A stretch of 64,000 nucleotides of DNA from Hondaea fermentalgiana. Lineage: Eukaryota > Sar > Bigyra > Thraustochytrida > Thraustochytriidae. The stretch spans positions 1-64,000 of the forward strand of contig NPFB01000122.1 in the NCBI GenBank assembly GCA_014084085.1. Direction: 5' to 3'. Position 1 is the stretch's first letter. The number at the start of each line of letters is the position of its first letter. The translations under genes were made by a program, and so were the position numbers. The notes under the pieces are model-generated. The model had not been told where the DNA came from and did not search any database. It was given only the letters and a program-made list of their open reading frames with translations. Shown here piece after piece: positions 23,501 to 31,319 of this stretch.

Positions 23501-24396
23501 TGCTTGACACCTTGGTGCTGCTTCAGCCCCGCACAAGCTCCGGCGGTGGAGCCTCGCGCGAGGACATCATCGAACAGGACATCATCGACTTTCAGGAGCG
23601 CTTCCCCCGTCATTTCTCCATTGAAGCCATTCGTATGGACTACCCTGTCCGATACGAGGAATCCATGAACACGGTGCTGCAGCAAGAGTGCGCCCGTTTC
23701 GAGCGTCTGCTTAGCGTCATTGAATCCACGCTCATCGACTTGCGAAAGGCGCTGCGCGGACTCATGGTCATGTCTGGTGAGCTCGAAGCCATGAGCAACG
23801 CCATGTATGCTCAAAAGACGCCCGAGCTCTGGGAGTCCGCCTCTTATCCGAGTCTCATGCCTCTGCGAAGCTACTTTGCCGACTTTGTGAAGCGCTGTAA
23901 TTTCTTGCAAGACTGGATTCGCGATGGCATGCCCACCACGTACTGGCTGTCTGCTTACTTTTTCCCTCAGGCCTTTCTCACGGGTCAGCTGCAGAATTAT
24001 GCGCGAAAGCACCAGCTACCTATCGACACAATCTCCTTTGAGTTTGATGTCGTGCCCGAATCCGAAACGCACGAATCTCCAGAAGATGGTTGCTATGTGC
24101 ACGGTCTCTACCTCGAAGGCGCGCGCTGGAGCTTTGACGAGTTCTCTGTGGTGGACTCCCTCCCCAAGCAGCTCTTTGCCGACATGGCACCCATTCACTT
24201 TGTTCCAATTCACGGAAAGTCGGACAAGGAAGAAGGGTACAAGACACCACTCTACAAAACATTACGTCGCGCAGGTACGCTTTCGACGACGGGTCACTCT
24301 ACCAATTTCGTCATGTACTTGCAACTCCCATCGAATGTGGAATCTGCAAAGTGGATCAAGGCAGGTGTCGCCCTGTTCTGCGCTCTCAAGTACTAA
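11551..24396 (+). CDS. Axonemal inner-arm dynein heavy chain (DNAH3/7/12-like)
   Basis: 4281-residue dynein heavy chain encoded by one uninterrupted frame. Its AAA motor ring moves along microtubules in the flagellar inner arm. P-loops seen: AAA1 GPAGTGKT at about 1612 with Walker-B-region CFDEFNR, AAA2 GPTGGGKS at about 1893, AAA3 GDTGTGKS at about 2251, and the non-canonical AAA4 loop GVGGSGRKS at about 2598 that is usual for axonemal dyneins. The coiled-coil stalk begins near 2820, the microtubule-binding tip lies near 2970-3060, AAA5/AAA6 follow (about 3690 for AAA6), and the C-terminus ends CALKY. Sequence style matches the single-headed inner-arm group (DNAH3/7/12) rather than outer-arm or cytoplasmic dynein. 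The tail carries two Asp/Glu-rich insertions (about 575-606 and 769-790), which help account for the extra length over the roughly 4000 residues usual in this group. It lies tail-to-tail with the EF-hand gene, 60 bp between stops. Confidence 0.97.
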   Translation: MRPSYGGSGGGGNTTPRSPERRQPHGRSSSPRKRSQKQQLHQDQLKGAAEATSPIKGLRKQINSNPRHDHAGAGVFSAYIHNLQDDELASDSRDSGSDKGPSQQSWHKGASRESKIATEHSEEKESIPNGAAAVAQAALDSIVWEEASVASALRACHVWPTGESSLDPGSASMLPLSAYYDKLSDPIVPESINFPVSGASVLARPEDTEWEDARVESYDAETDRYVVETCTDGDNRCVQVPRVRLYFPSEPVEDFVRRYVSAYFRREQAHLLIRYNLYVDCMPAQVGAALSEAQLQRIVNYALGSSRGTAKDAKARMDVASMLREVQTRFARTLNKIDFDLKMNRSTHEALQKDSLEELPGVLRAVERVGAAPEQGCLPVPSYDAEACYNDLVARSFFADAAALEALDSVHQLCQRLGTEEFRLFRVTPEPQSLSLREFEELQRGQIDTVAVLLTDDWTQAAKTAIKSSMGRDPARWDLESKDRAAYEASELRRFFRNVNLRMTDALHDSVVESIEKYGRFIEEATQYRAEIVSSAEIHVDFLSASANSQTKPLFRVDLVEEVRLPRPKAAVAADGEDGDDGDGEDADDDDEDEEAGGADDDEGTMKAFFGYSEDPQAFVEKARNFVRLGLCAVQGVPQVQRLAMDRLYWGEIPEIATVTEEDPLVEKTESLISTSLENSFGELGAYLDQLDRFLPILRLDVDSFMAELEEPFRAAEERLQRKIEREERRAEQQRLKEEKEQAFKEEVAKLRAEGNETEAAAMEAKKAEEDEEDEDEDDDDDDDDDDDAEAPTLDTDQIAKYISDHIREKDRVELLIPEAANLGLFEINCSKLRRALSEKHASVVSRLLDFVSRCTIGQCNNLLSRFSDMNQELSKFPQNIEELVEIRNYMGTIPNKLAEVHEEIAKLWKGYDLLDKYEYRLGSKVFGQKWRLFGGTKMILDKVEVTTEMLDKEQVRYANIQKEKQEDFLVHLDKLSKEVASFSQFSDLRRIKSIAQSAADIAEKIRKAQADADLFNSRENLFEQEMTDYEQVTEIARAFQPYESLWLTVSEWITNEEVWRTGKFADLVPEDIEKQVTESYKIMNRSIKFFQKAELPLIKETAETIKSKIEVFRPYMPMITALRNPGMRERHFDVLSEELGFEVRADENFTLEQAIGLNLHEHSETISKVAGVAAKEFQIEQALDKMEHEWENVYLDCRPYKDTGTFVLGGIDEIMAILDEHITMTQAMQFSSFKGPFVERIDDFDRKLLMTSEVLEEWIAVQRNWLYLQPIFESPDINKQLPAEGKRFSSVDKNWRTTLLQASQQAKALEFCPNPKLLAMFAESNKLLDMVSKGLSDYLETKRGGFSRFYFLSNDELLEILSETKDPQMVQPHLKKCFEGIRSVFFSEDMHITDMKSSEGEVVPLVVQVDPNGKNVEVWMTELEDRMMDSVKDVMWSSMLSYVETPRTEWLQMVPGQCALNASQFHWTREIEEAMDADGNAGVGRCYEQQVRQINDMVALVRDPELKSNARMTISALTVIDVHARDVTDNLFREGVKDKTEFSWISQMRYYWLNGEALEGDMRVMMVSSLRPYGYEYLGNSFRLVITPLTDKCYLTLMGALQMNLGGAPAGPAGTGKTETTKDLAKALAKQCVVFNCSDGLDYLAMGKFFKGLASCGAWACFDEFNRIDVEVLSVVAQQIMTLQAGVTAGLTRIVFEGVEIKLSDQFAVYITMNPGYAGRTELPDNLKALFRPVAMMVPDYALIGEIMLYSFGYEKARICAKKMVATFRLNSEQLSSQPHYDYGMRAVKTTIVAAGNLRRDYPNEDEEILLLRALQDVNLPKFLSHDLPLFRGIISDLFPGKSRPDIDYGALLQCLRVANQNAGLQNTPWFLTKQIQLYETIVVRHGLMLVGPTGGGKSRNVENLDTALGLLKKRGIKGFAYEKIHRYTVNPKSITMGQLYGEFDPNTHEWQDGILANIVRICAKSTTPDRKWVMFDGPVDAIWIENMNTVLDDNKKLCLNSGEIMGLSPEMTMMFEVEDLEVASPATVSRVGVIYMEPNTLGSDPIIQSWIEYRLPSIVKNEHKALLQKLFDNFLQSALTLLRRNLAEPVPTVDNNLLASLLRMMDALFNLHMNSSGGKSREDGDGEGDASSGGLDLDKDLEPLFIFSLVWSLACTVDSSGRRTFDGWLRNQMEQNSTPCPFPREGLVYDYVWDVKAHAWTKWMETIPPYKYDKDLPFAETIIPTSDSVCYTFLLDILTCTNLHVLMCGDTGTGKSVNINRYLSNGMPADYIPLCLAFSAQTSANQTQDLLDSKMEKRRKGVFGPPAGKRFVIFVDDLNMPKRETYFAQPPIEILRQWFTYGGWYDRKALTFRQIIDVNMVAAMGPPGGGRNPVTPRMLRHYNIITYTPLEQESMATIFGTILGNFLRDSFDGAVAPLADPIVDSTIQIYDRIRSELLPTPSKSHYTFNMRDLSKVFQGMLMVSAKITNGVDAVVRLWVHECQRVFRDRLVNDEDRDWFNNLVVTKVDKDLKLDWNKIKPETEYMIFGDLLEPDNKIYQEIVEIDTLLPAIEQYLVEYNAESKTPMHLQLFMDAIQHVSRIARVIRQPMGNALLLGVGGSGRKSLTRLAAYIGDFAVFQVEIAKGYGLAEWREDIKACLLKAGVDDVQVVFLFDDSQIIMSQMLEDINGILNQGDVPNLYAPEDMEKIMTACRGDCAKRKIAPTKINIFSSFILRVKRNVHVVMCMSPGTPIFRDRLRMFPALVNCCTIDWFSEWPDEALRSVGLGIMQVEDLQLGDHLDNVVELFKVFHQSVANKSRDFFEELRRYNYVTPTSYLELLTTFKNLLQVKRDEVQQKKQRLQIGLDKLTTTAAQVADLQVQLTDMQPVLAKTQVEVDEMIVQIKKDKAAADETKAIVSKEEEAAQEKAQATKAIADDAQRDLDEALPALDEAVKCLSKLKKGDIVEVGSLKTPPSGVKLTMEAACIMFEVKPKMVADPANMGKKVKDYWEPAQKTLLNDANKFLERLFNFDKDNIPDKVIREIEAYMQNPDFTPKEIEKASKACTAICMWVRAMHKYHFIALGVEPKRKKLAEAEAELKVTMEKLDKARSELQAVMDNIQALEDGYNQSVAKKEQLARDVEQCSARLDRAQKLIGGLGGEKDRWTSAVAQFETDYVNLLGDVLISSGAIAYLGPFTSVYRSALTDVWIEELMRLKIPHTPGVDIIKTLGEPVVIRGWNIAGLPDDAHSVQNAIVMEKARRWPLLIDPQTQANRFIKNLGKESVNGIEVVKQSDKNLIRCLENGVRFGKWVLMENVGTKLDAALEPVLLQQTFIQDGQVMMKLGDNTVPYHEEFRFFMTTKLPNPHYPPEVAVKVSLLNFSITPRGLEEQLLGIVMVNELPELEQRKNEIVVQNAEMGKKLKEIEDTILYMLSNSQGNILDDAELIETLATSKVTSQEINTKVAESKETEKEIDAEREKYRPFAKRGSILYFAIADLCIIDPMYEYSLQWYSQLFAQGILNSEPKSDIEERLEVLKDFFTYMLYENVCRSLFERHKLMFSFNLVIKILQGDGLVDSAEYRNLLTGQGSGRVSDLAKPQGAEWVTDKMWGDIQSVSTLPALHGFEDSFVEHVADWNLFFDSETCFEDSLPGGWDDRVNELQRMLILRAIRPDKISNSVQNYIVNRFGQRFIEPPPFEIKKCFDTSVVTTPLIFVLTSGSDPTKSYFEFAETMGMADKLKSISLGQGQGPIAARMIEEGISKGMWILLQNCHLASSWMDELERIVEEIKPETTNPEFRLWLTSMPSKTFPVSVLQDGIKMTMEPPNGMRANLRGVYFKFDDDQLKATTKPGVYMRLLFGLCFFHALIQERRKFGPLGWNVPYEFNETDLEISQRQLEMYLDEYEEIPFECLKFLTARINYGGRVTDAIDIRTMDVLLEQFYQPDALNDGFKFCPREEYFSPAVDEDNPIRGYRTYIEGLPVNAPPEVFGMNTNANITSALQETNEMLDTLVLLQPRTSSGGGASREDIIEQDIIDFQERFPRHFSIEAIRMDYPVRYEESMNTVLQQECARFERLLSVIESTLIDLRKALRGLMVMSGELEAMSNAMYAQKTPELWESASYPSLMPLRSYFADFVKRCNFLQDWIRDGMPTTYWLSAYFFPQAFLTGQLQNYARKHQLPIDTISFEFDVVPESETHESPEDGCYVHGLYLEGARWSFDEFSVVDSLPKQLFADMAPIHFVPIHGKSDKEEGYKTPLYKTLRRAGTLSTTGHSTNFVMYLQLPSNVESAKWIKAGVALFCALKY

Positions 24397-24456
24397 CAGT
24401 TTTAGAAAAAACAGCCCCCTAAAAGAAATATTCTTTTCCAAATTATGAGCTTTAGC

Positions 24457-27400
24457 TCAACTCTTCCTACCAAGACTTGCAGTGAGCACCCGCTGTAGCT
24501 CAGCACGTCCAATATCCTCGCCATCCTCGCTGATGAGCCCGAAAATCTCATTCGCGACCTTGGCCAGGTCATTCGGTCGCATATGCGGGCAAAGCTTCCC
24601 AAGGGCCTTTCGTAGCGCAGACTGTGATACGCGTCCAGTCCCAGAGCGATCAAGAGCGCGAAGAACGCGCGAGGCATCAAGCGTACCACCGCCTTTTCGC
24701 GCTGTGTCTCGAAGAGCGCGTTTTACAGACTCCAGGTTGGGCTTGAGGGTTTCAGGAACGGGAAAGACCCAGCGCTGAAGCGTACCAAAGTCAAGACCTT
24801 GCCCAGGGGCTGCGGCTTTCTCGAACGTGTGCGCTCGTCCGCCGCAGATATCTAGCATGAGTGCCTGCGCGCTCCAAGGATTCTCTTGCACCCCGATATG
24901 GCCGAGATCACTACAGACATCGATCAAGTCTTGCATACGTACTCGTCCCTTCCTTCCACGATCCAGCGCACGAAAAGCACGTCTCATATTTTCTGAAGGT
25001 CCGGCGAGTTCTTGAAGATGCGCACGCAGTGTCCTAGCTACCACCTTGGCATCGTGCAAGGCTTGAGGATCCGTGTCCGCGTCGACCTCTAGTGCAAGTC
25101 CAACAGTGTTGTTCGCGAGAATGGTCTGACGAAAATCGTCCCAGTGCCAGTCAGTTCCCTTGTCGCCGTTGTGAAGATCAAGAAGCCTCAAGAGGACCTC
25201 TGCATCTGCGTCGCTGATATCAAGACTGAGATGACCTCGAATTGCCGTTTGCAAGTCAAGATGTGCAAAGGAAGCTCGTTTTGCCTCCTCGGACTCCGCA
25301 TCGATGCCCTCTCGACTACTTTTGCGCACTGCGCCGCGCAATTTTATGACCAACGCAGCGACAGTGCCAGAGGAAGATGCGTTTTCAGCGTTCTCGCCCT
25401 TTGCCAATTGCATGGGAGGGTTTGAGGCAGTCTGGTCCTGTGTTAGTAGTCCGCAAAGTACCACAAGATTAACGTCGTCGCCGAGCCGATCACAGAGCGC
25501 GAGGTCAACGGCGGCCTCCAGCTGCCAGGCCGGCGCGAGAACTCCGACTTGTCGCAATACACGTAGGGCTTCCGGTCGACTCATCCGCGATCGGTCCCCA
25601 GTTTCGTCAGACTCGACTTGTCTTCCAACGTAGCGTTGCATTGTCTCCAAAAGACTGGACGCACGTGGATTCTTGGCATGAAACTGGCGAGAAATGACCG
25701 CAGTGTCCAAAAAGGCCATGAGGAAATCTGCATACTGTACTTCGCCGATATCATTTTGAGGCGAATGCTCGTAGAGTACTTGGAGCTCTTGATCGTGGAG
25801 TTTGCAACCGCTGTCGAGCAGCACGGCTTCAAAGGAGGCCTGGTCAACGTAGGCGCTTCCATTCTGAGCAAGCGTTCTGAACGCCTGATAGAGATTTCTG
25901 CTTGCGCCTCGAACCTTGCGCATGGCCATGCGAAGCAGCGCATCGCGCCCACTTTGAGCGCTCATGGTGCCGGGTTTCCCGCTTGTGAAAGCGTCAAGCT
26001 CCGCGAAGGAAACCATGCCCGAGCCGTTTGCGTCGAGACGGTTCACAAACTGATGAACTTGTCTCGTAGAAAGCTCGACATTTACAGACCGCAGTAGAAC
26101 TGCGAGCTCCTTTGCTGTAAACGCGTTCTGGTGCGTGGTTGCGAATCGCTTTAAGCGTTGGCTTAGGGACGGACCCACGCGTAAGTGCGCCAATTTTCGT
26201 CGAACAGTCTCGAGAGTTTGCGCACTTAGCTCCTCGTGCTTTCGCGCGCCTTTGGAGAGGGCACTTTTGTTCATTGATGCAGGAGCCTTGTGAGGCGTGT
26301 GCAGGGCAAAGTGCTGAAAGGTAGGAAAGTCGATCGTTCCCGAGGCGTTCGGGTCGAGGCGCTTCATTAGAGCGGCTTCCGCAGTTGAGGACAGGTGGAA
26401 GCCCACACGACGTAAGCTGGAAGCAAAAGCCCGAGACGTAACAAAACCAGCACGCGTCTTGTCAAATGCCTGAAACGCAACGTGGAGATCGCGCTTGCCG
26501 TCCCCAAGGTCTGCAAGCTTCAAAAGAAGTCGCTGTACTCTTTCTACTGCAAGCTCGACCTCTGCATTCATTTTTTGTGCATCCCGAAGAGGCGAGCTCG
26601 GAGTTCCGTGAGCAAATTCATTGAGTTCTTGTTGGCAGACGAGTCCGTCCGCATTTTGGTCAATCAGTTCCATTACATCATTTTTCTCCGCCTCAGAAAG
26701 CGGAACAGTTGCTCGCTTGTCAACAAGGCGGTGGAATTCGCGTCGGCTCACAGTATCATGGCCAAATGCTTCTTCGAGATCGAGATCGGCAAGGTCCTTG
26801 CGTAAACGGTCTTCGAGTATGGCTCTGCGGCGAGGCGAGGACTGGATGTCTTCGTCAAGCGCGTCGACGAGCTCTAGAAAATCGGTATATCTGAGGCCTC
26901 GGCTGTCTTTTGAGCGCCGTTCCAGTCCCTCGAGGAGAGAACGCTGCTCGCTCAGTGTGAGGTCCTTTTCTATCCCACAAGAAAGCAAAAGTTGGCGAAG
27001 TTCTCGGCGGTCGACCTTGCCATCGCGATTACGGTCTAGGTTGTCAAACGCAAGACGAAAGTCGATCATGTTTGAGGCGCTCTGCTGCGCGTCGCGCATG
27101 ATCGCGCTGCGAATTTTTTCTTTGGCCCGCGCGAGTCGTTCTATCTTTGAGTCGCTGCAAACAGAATCAAGTTCGCTTAGCGCGTCCTCATTTTTTTTGC
27201 TCAAAGCTCTACGCAAAGCTTTGCTCCGCGTCCCATCTCGTACAAAAGTTCGACCCTCGTCAAGGCAGTCCCTACTCGACGCACTGCTTGCAATGCTATT
27301 GTCATCTGATGACCAGTATAGCTGAGCGGCAGCACGACGTGAAGCGCGCCCTTTGCACCTGGCTGCATCAGAACTAGCAAGCGATGCCTCGTCGTCCGAA

Positions 27401-30400
27401 TCGCTCTCAAACAGAGAATTGAAAGACTTTGCACCCCGGCGGTGGTTCGCTCCCCACTCCTTGGATCCTTCGGCGAGCATACGCTTTGCCGAGCTATGGG
27501 ACGGCGAAAGTGTCGTGCTCAGATGCACGTCAAGGCCTTTATCACGACGAAGGCCGGCAATTGGCCGAACCGAGTCAAGAAACTCGAGGTAGCGAACCTG
27601 TCCGTCCCCGTCGCGGTCAAACTTTTTTACAAGGTCGTCCAGATCTGATTCCGACAGAAAGTCCGCAAGAAGTGTCTCAAGCGCGCGTCGAAATGAGCTT
27701 GCAGAAATAACGAAAAGATTGGCCGTTTCCTTCTCTTCGTCTTCGGAGCCTTTGAGATTCTCAAGCGCTCGCGCGAGACCTGACAGCACACGTGGTTCGC
27801 GAAGGGCAGCCCGCAGACGATCGCCAAGTGTGCTGGTCTCGTAAAGTCTGGAGTCGTCAAGACCTCCGTGCATGCTAGTAGCTTGATTCTGCGCTGCCTG
27901 AGCACGAAGACGACGAGCAAGCCCACTCGAAGCCACGCGCTCTAATCGCTTAGTGCTTGCTTCGGGAATACGAGCAGCGAGAGTCTCATCGACAGGTGGG
28001 GCAAAACCCGTTTCCGCACACTGCTCCCACAAATGCGTTTCGAGGTCCCGATTACGCTTCATTGAAAGGGTATAGCTATGCTTAAGGTCTTCGAGCTCGT
28101 CAAAGAACCCGTTGTCGAGACCTGCAAGCTCCTCCTTTAAAAGACGAAACTCCTCGTTGATGTGGTCAGTTGGATAAACAAATGCATCCCGGGGTTCCTC
28201 TTTGCTTCGTGTCGCCGTATCATCAGCATTGAGCAAGCCGCACTTCGAGACTTTGCTGTATGACCCCATACGGCGATCTACTCGGCTGTAAAGCCAGTGT
28301 ATGAGCTCGAGATAATCCACAAAGTCACCACGCCGCTGACGTCTACGCTTCTTTGCAGGAGCACGAAACATGGTTATGAGGCGTTGCATGAAATTCTTTT
28401 CTCTTGCGCTGGTTTGCGCCGACGTAGACACCACGCCAAGTGTCTGCATTGCTCGGCGAAAGTCATCGATTGAAAGGATTCCGCAGTCGTCCTTGTCGAG
28501 GAGCTTGAAGACCTGAGTTACGGCTTTGCGATGAACGAATCCATTATTTTGGCAGCTCGAAAGCATCTCCTGTCGCAGTTTGTCGTCGTCTTCAGAGCCT
28601 TGGAGGAGCATCTCGAGGGCCGGGGCATACTCAACGTATGCAATATTCTTTTCCTCAATGACGCATGACTGTACAAGTCCGGAGAGCTCCCGAGACGAGC
28701 ATGCAAAGTGATTGGTGAGATCCAGAGCGCCATCAAGGACGTTGTAGAATCTATCGAGAGGGATGCAGGCTCTCGGGAATGCCTTTGTCTTCTGCCGCGT
28801 AGATCGGTTCCGATGTTTGCGACCACTGGCTTTTGTCTGGTCGTCCTCGATTCTTGCGCATCGACGCACAAGTGCTCGTGCCGTGACATTCAGCTCAGAC
28901 GCATGCTGCGCAAGCTGTACGGGTGTCAATGTCCCCTTCAAACTAGTCGGCGGTGCAATCGCTTCTTTGTGCGAGTACTCTGGAATGACCACCAAAAGAC
29001 GCATGAGATCTGCATAGGAAATAGAGCCGGGTGCACCGAGTTGAGCAGCGAGACGTTCGGTAAGCATCGTGATCTGCTTTCGTGTCGCTGGCACACGCAG
29101 ATTTTCTAGAAGATTGCAAAACTGTGATGTCGAGATAAAACCATTGCCGTCCTGGTCATGCGAGAAAAAGAGGCGTCTCAGCTTCCAAGAATCGACACCA
29201 AGCAAGAGCTTCCTTAAATCGTCTTCATGCAATGTTGCAAAGAGCTGATTGTCCTCATTCTCCTGCGCGACAGATGACGGATGAATAATCGCACGAATTG
29301 CAGCATCGATTTCGATCGAGCCGTGGCCATTGGTGTCGAGTTTTTGCGCAAGAGCTTCACGCTCCTTGAGCGTGCTAGGAAACGCCTTGAAGGCAAGCAC
29401 AAGCTGTTCACGCGAGAGAAAGCCGCAGTCAGTCGTGTCGAAGCGGACAAGATGCTTCCGAAGCTCAGCACTGGTCCACCCTCGTTTCCGAATGGCGCGC
29501 GCCATCGCGCTCGCATATTTCGAACGGTCAATCACTTTTTTCTTGGGCGAGTTTCTCGAACGACGTGAGCGATCTGGTTCTCGCTTGGACCTTTTCTGTG
29601 ATTCAGAAGAAAGTGACGCGTCTGATGAGCTTGTTGATTCATCAGAGACGAATCCGTCAGCTGAAGCATTGGCGGCAATTTTTCCGTACATGAGGACCTC
29701 TTGAAAGTCATTGAAATTAAGAACACCAGCATTGCTCCCGTCGAAACGCTCAAAAAGAGGACTGATAATGCGAGTTTTTACGCGGAGAAAGTGAGACAAG
29801 TCCTTTCGGCAGATCGACCCTCGCTGGTCGCAGTCAATTGTACGAAACAGAGCGAGGCTGTCGCGGGCAAATTTGCTTTCAAAGAGCTTGTATAGGTTGC
29901 GCGCAATCCGCTTTGGGCTTGATCCCGATCCTGCAGCATCCTCCCCCAGCTCATCATCGTCCACATCGCTGTGGTGCCTGTCCTTGTCGCTCGAGTATGT
30001 GTTTCTTTTTCCACCACGTCCGACAGCCCGCGCGAGGGCTTCGACCCTCACTCGGTCATTTGTAGTTAGAAGACTGCGCTGCTGAAGAAGGTCTCGCAGG
30101 ACCTCTTTCGAAGGAAGGATCGCGCCATCCTCTTGCAGAACCTCCACGAAAGAGGCAAAGTCGACGTCGTTCCCTCGCTCCGCGGTGCGGACAATGAGAT
30201 CCTCCAAAGTTTCTGCACAACGCGAGAGCTGAGCAAGAAAGTCCGCCCAGACCACTCCATTTTCAGCGAAGCACGCCTCTAAAAGACCCATTGTGTCAAC
30301 CTTGCCAGTTTCATTGAGGTCCATTGCCTTAAAAAGTCTCATGGCTTCGCGACGCGACGCTGAGGCGTCGAGAAGATCATCAAGGGCTGCACGAAACTCG

Positions 30401-31053
30401 TCGTGAGTGATGAACGTTTTGTGCTGAGCAACTTTGCGAAGAATGTGCCGGGCTTCCACGCGTCCGACCTTGCGCATGTCCTCTGCGAGTGAAAGTTCTC
30501 GACCTTGAACCGCAATGGGGGTTATATCTTTTAGCATCGCCTCGTAGTCAACGTGACCGTCAATAGTATCGATGTACTTGCTTGCAAAGCGCGCGACATG
30601 CGAAAGATTAATGGCAAGCCCGAGATCCTCGCAGATGATGCGTTTGACGACATTTGCGGGCAGCACCCCCCGAGAAAGAGGGTCTGCTTCGGCAAGGAGG
30701 GCCTCGAACTGATCTCGGTGTTTGGCAAGAGCTTTTTTGATCTTATGTTGCGCATGTGCGCGCGCTCGTGCGCGCTGCGGCGATGACTCTTCTTTCGAAG
30801 ACCAAACTTTTAGCTGTTTGCGGACGACGTTTGCCGCCGTGTTACCGAGGTCCCGATCGAGGCGGTCGTTCTCATTGCGTAGCCACTGTCGGGTGCGCTC
30901 TAGTTCATGCTGAGCCACCTTGGCCTTGAGCTGTTCCACGTCGCTCTTGTACTTGCGACGCAGCTCGCTGACGGGCCGATCGTGGGGCAGAACCATCGTC
31001 GTTTCAACTTGGCGCGTTCTCCAGTTGCTTGCCTTTGCTTCGCTGACGTCCAA
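24457..31053 (-). CDS. Giant multi-EF-hand protein (EFCAB6-like)
   Basis: Intronless 2198-residue protein in which I count about fifteen EF-hand-like loops spread along the chain. Canonical calcium loops include DRDGDGQVRYLE, DRNRDGKVDRRE, DQNADGLVCQQE and DANGSGMVSFAE. Many others keep the Gly at loop position 6 but lose the final Glu (e.g. DCDQRGSICRKD, DKDDCGILSIDD, DRSGTGRVSQSA) and are probably structural. Between them are charged helices and Ser-rich disordered linkers. This layout resembles EFCAB6 (DJBP), reported as a doublet-microtubule protein of motile axonemes, but it is much longer than human EFCAB6 (about 1500 residues). Adjacency to an axonemal dynein supports a flagellar role. 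The start ATG at 31053 is the farthest upstream in frame. No other domain was recognised. The family call is good; orthology to EFCAB6 itself is tentative. Confidence 0.88.
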   Translation of the reverse strand: MDVSEAKASNWRTRQVETTMVLPHDRPVSELRRKYKSDVEQLKAKVAQHELERTRQWLRNENDRLDRDLGNTAANVVRKQLKVWSSKEESSPQRARARAHAQHKIKKALAKHRDQFEALLAEADPLSRGVLPANVVKRIICEDLGLAINLSHVARFASKYIDTIDGHVDYEAMLKDITPIAVQGRELSLAEDMRKVGRVEARHILRKVAQHKTFITHDEFRAALDDLLDASASRREAMRLFKAMDLNETGKVDTMGLLEACFAENGVVWADFLAQLSRCAETLEDLIVRTAERGNDVDFASFVEVLQEDGAILPSKEVLRDLLQQRSLLTTNDRVRVEALARAVGRGGKRNTYSSDKDRHHSDVDDDELGEDAAGSGSSPKRIARNLYKLFESKFARDSLALFRTIDCDQRGSICRKDLSHFLRVKTRIISPLFERFDGSNAGVLNFNDFQEVLMYGKIAANASADGFVSDESTSSSDASLSSESQKRSKREPDRSRRSRNSPKKKVIDRSKYASAMARAIRKRGWTSAELRKHLVRFDTTDCGFLSREQLVLAFKAFPSTLKEREALAQKLDTNGHGSIEIDAAIRAIIHPSSVAQENEDNQLFATLHEDDLRKLLLGVDSWKLRRLFFSHDQDGNGFISTSQFCNLLENLRVPATRKQITMLTERLAAQLGAPGSISYADLMRLLVVIPEYSHKEAIAPPTSLKGTLTPVQLAQHASELNVTARALVRRCARIEDDQTKASGRKHRNRSTRQKTKAFPRACIPLDRFYNVLDGALDLTNHFACSSRELSGLVQSCVIEEKNIAYVEYAPALEMLLQGSEDDDKLRQEMLSSCQNNGFVHRKAVTQVFKLLDKDDCGILSIDDFRRAMQTLGVVSTSAQTSAREKNFMQRLITMFRAPAKKRRRQRRGDFVDYLELIHWLYSRVDRRMGSYSKVSKCGLLNADDTATRSKEEPRDAFVYPTDHINEEFRLLKEELAGLDNGFFDELEDLKHSYTLSMKRNRDLETHLWEQCAETGFAPPVDETLAARIPEASTKRLERVASSGLARRLRAQAAQNQATSMHGGLDDSRLYETSTLGDRLRAALREPRVLSGLARALENLKGSEDEEKETANLFVISASSFRRALETLLADFLSESDLDDLVKKFDRDGDGQVRYLEFLDSVRPIAGLRRDKGLDVHLSTTLSPSHSSAKRMLAEGSKEWGANHRRGAKSFNSLFESDSDDEASLASSDAARCKGRASRRAAAQLYWSSDDNSIASSASSRDCLDEGRTFVRDGTRSKALRRALSKKNEDALSELDSVCSDSKIERLARAKEKIRSAIMRDAQQSASNMIDFRLAFDNLDRNRDGKVDRRELRQLLLSCGIEKDLTLSEQRSLLEGLERRSKDSRGLRYTDFLELVDALDEDIQSSPRRRAILEDRLRKDLADLDLEEAFGHDTVSRREFHRLVDKRATVPLSEAEKNDVMELIDQNADGLVCQQELNEFAHGTPSSPLRDAQKMNAEVELAVERVQRLLLKLADLGDGKRDLHVAFQAFDKTRAGFVTSRAFASSLRRVGFHLSSTAEAALMKRLDPNASGTIDFPTFQHFALHTPHKAPASMNKSALSKGARKHEELSAQTLETVRRKLAHLRVGPSLSQRLKRFATTHQNAFTAKELAVLLRSVNVELSTRQVHQFVNRLDANGSGMVSFAELDAFTSGKPGTMSAQSGRDALLRMAMRKVRGASRNLYQAFRTLAQNGSAYVDQASFEAVLLDSGCKLHDQELQVLYEHSPQNDIGEVQYADFLMAFLDTAVISRQFHAKNPRASSLLETMQRYVGRQVESDETGDRSRMSRPEALRVLRQVGVLAPAWQLEAAVDLALCDRLGDDVNLVVLCGLLTQDQTASNPPMQLAKGENAENASSSGTVAALVIKLRGAVRKSSREGIDAESEEAKRASFAHLDLQTAIRGHLSLDISDADAEVLLRLLDLHNGDKGTDWHWDDFRQTILANNTVGLALEVDADTDPQALHDAKVVARTLRAHLQELAGPSENMRRAFRALDRGRKGRVRMQDLIDVCSDLGHIGVQENPWSAQALMLDICGGRAHTFEKAAAPGQGLDFGTLQRWVFPVPETLKPNLESVKRALRDTARKGGGTLDASRVLRALDRSGTGRVSQSALRKALGKLCPHMRPNDLAKVANEIFGLISEDGEDIGRAELQRVLTASLGRKS

Positions 31054-31319
31054 AATAGAGAGGCCTCGTGCGACGAGACCAGAAGCGTGCGTGTTTCGCG
31101 CAGCCCACCTCGATTAGCGCTAGTAGCTAGCTTAGCTAGGCTAGACCCAGTCCCGGCCGAGCATGGGTCCCTCCTTCCCAGCCAATGTGACTTCTGAGAG
31201 TAGAAAGCCGTTAGACCCTTTAATTAGACCGCGAGGGCCCGGAAGGAAGTGAATGATGAAATGAAGGATGGGCTGGCAGACGCTGAAGAAACCAGAAGAG
31301 GAGGGACCGCGCGAGCACG

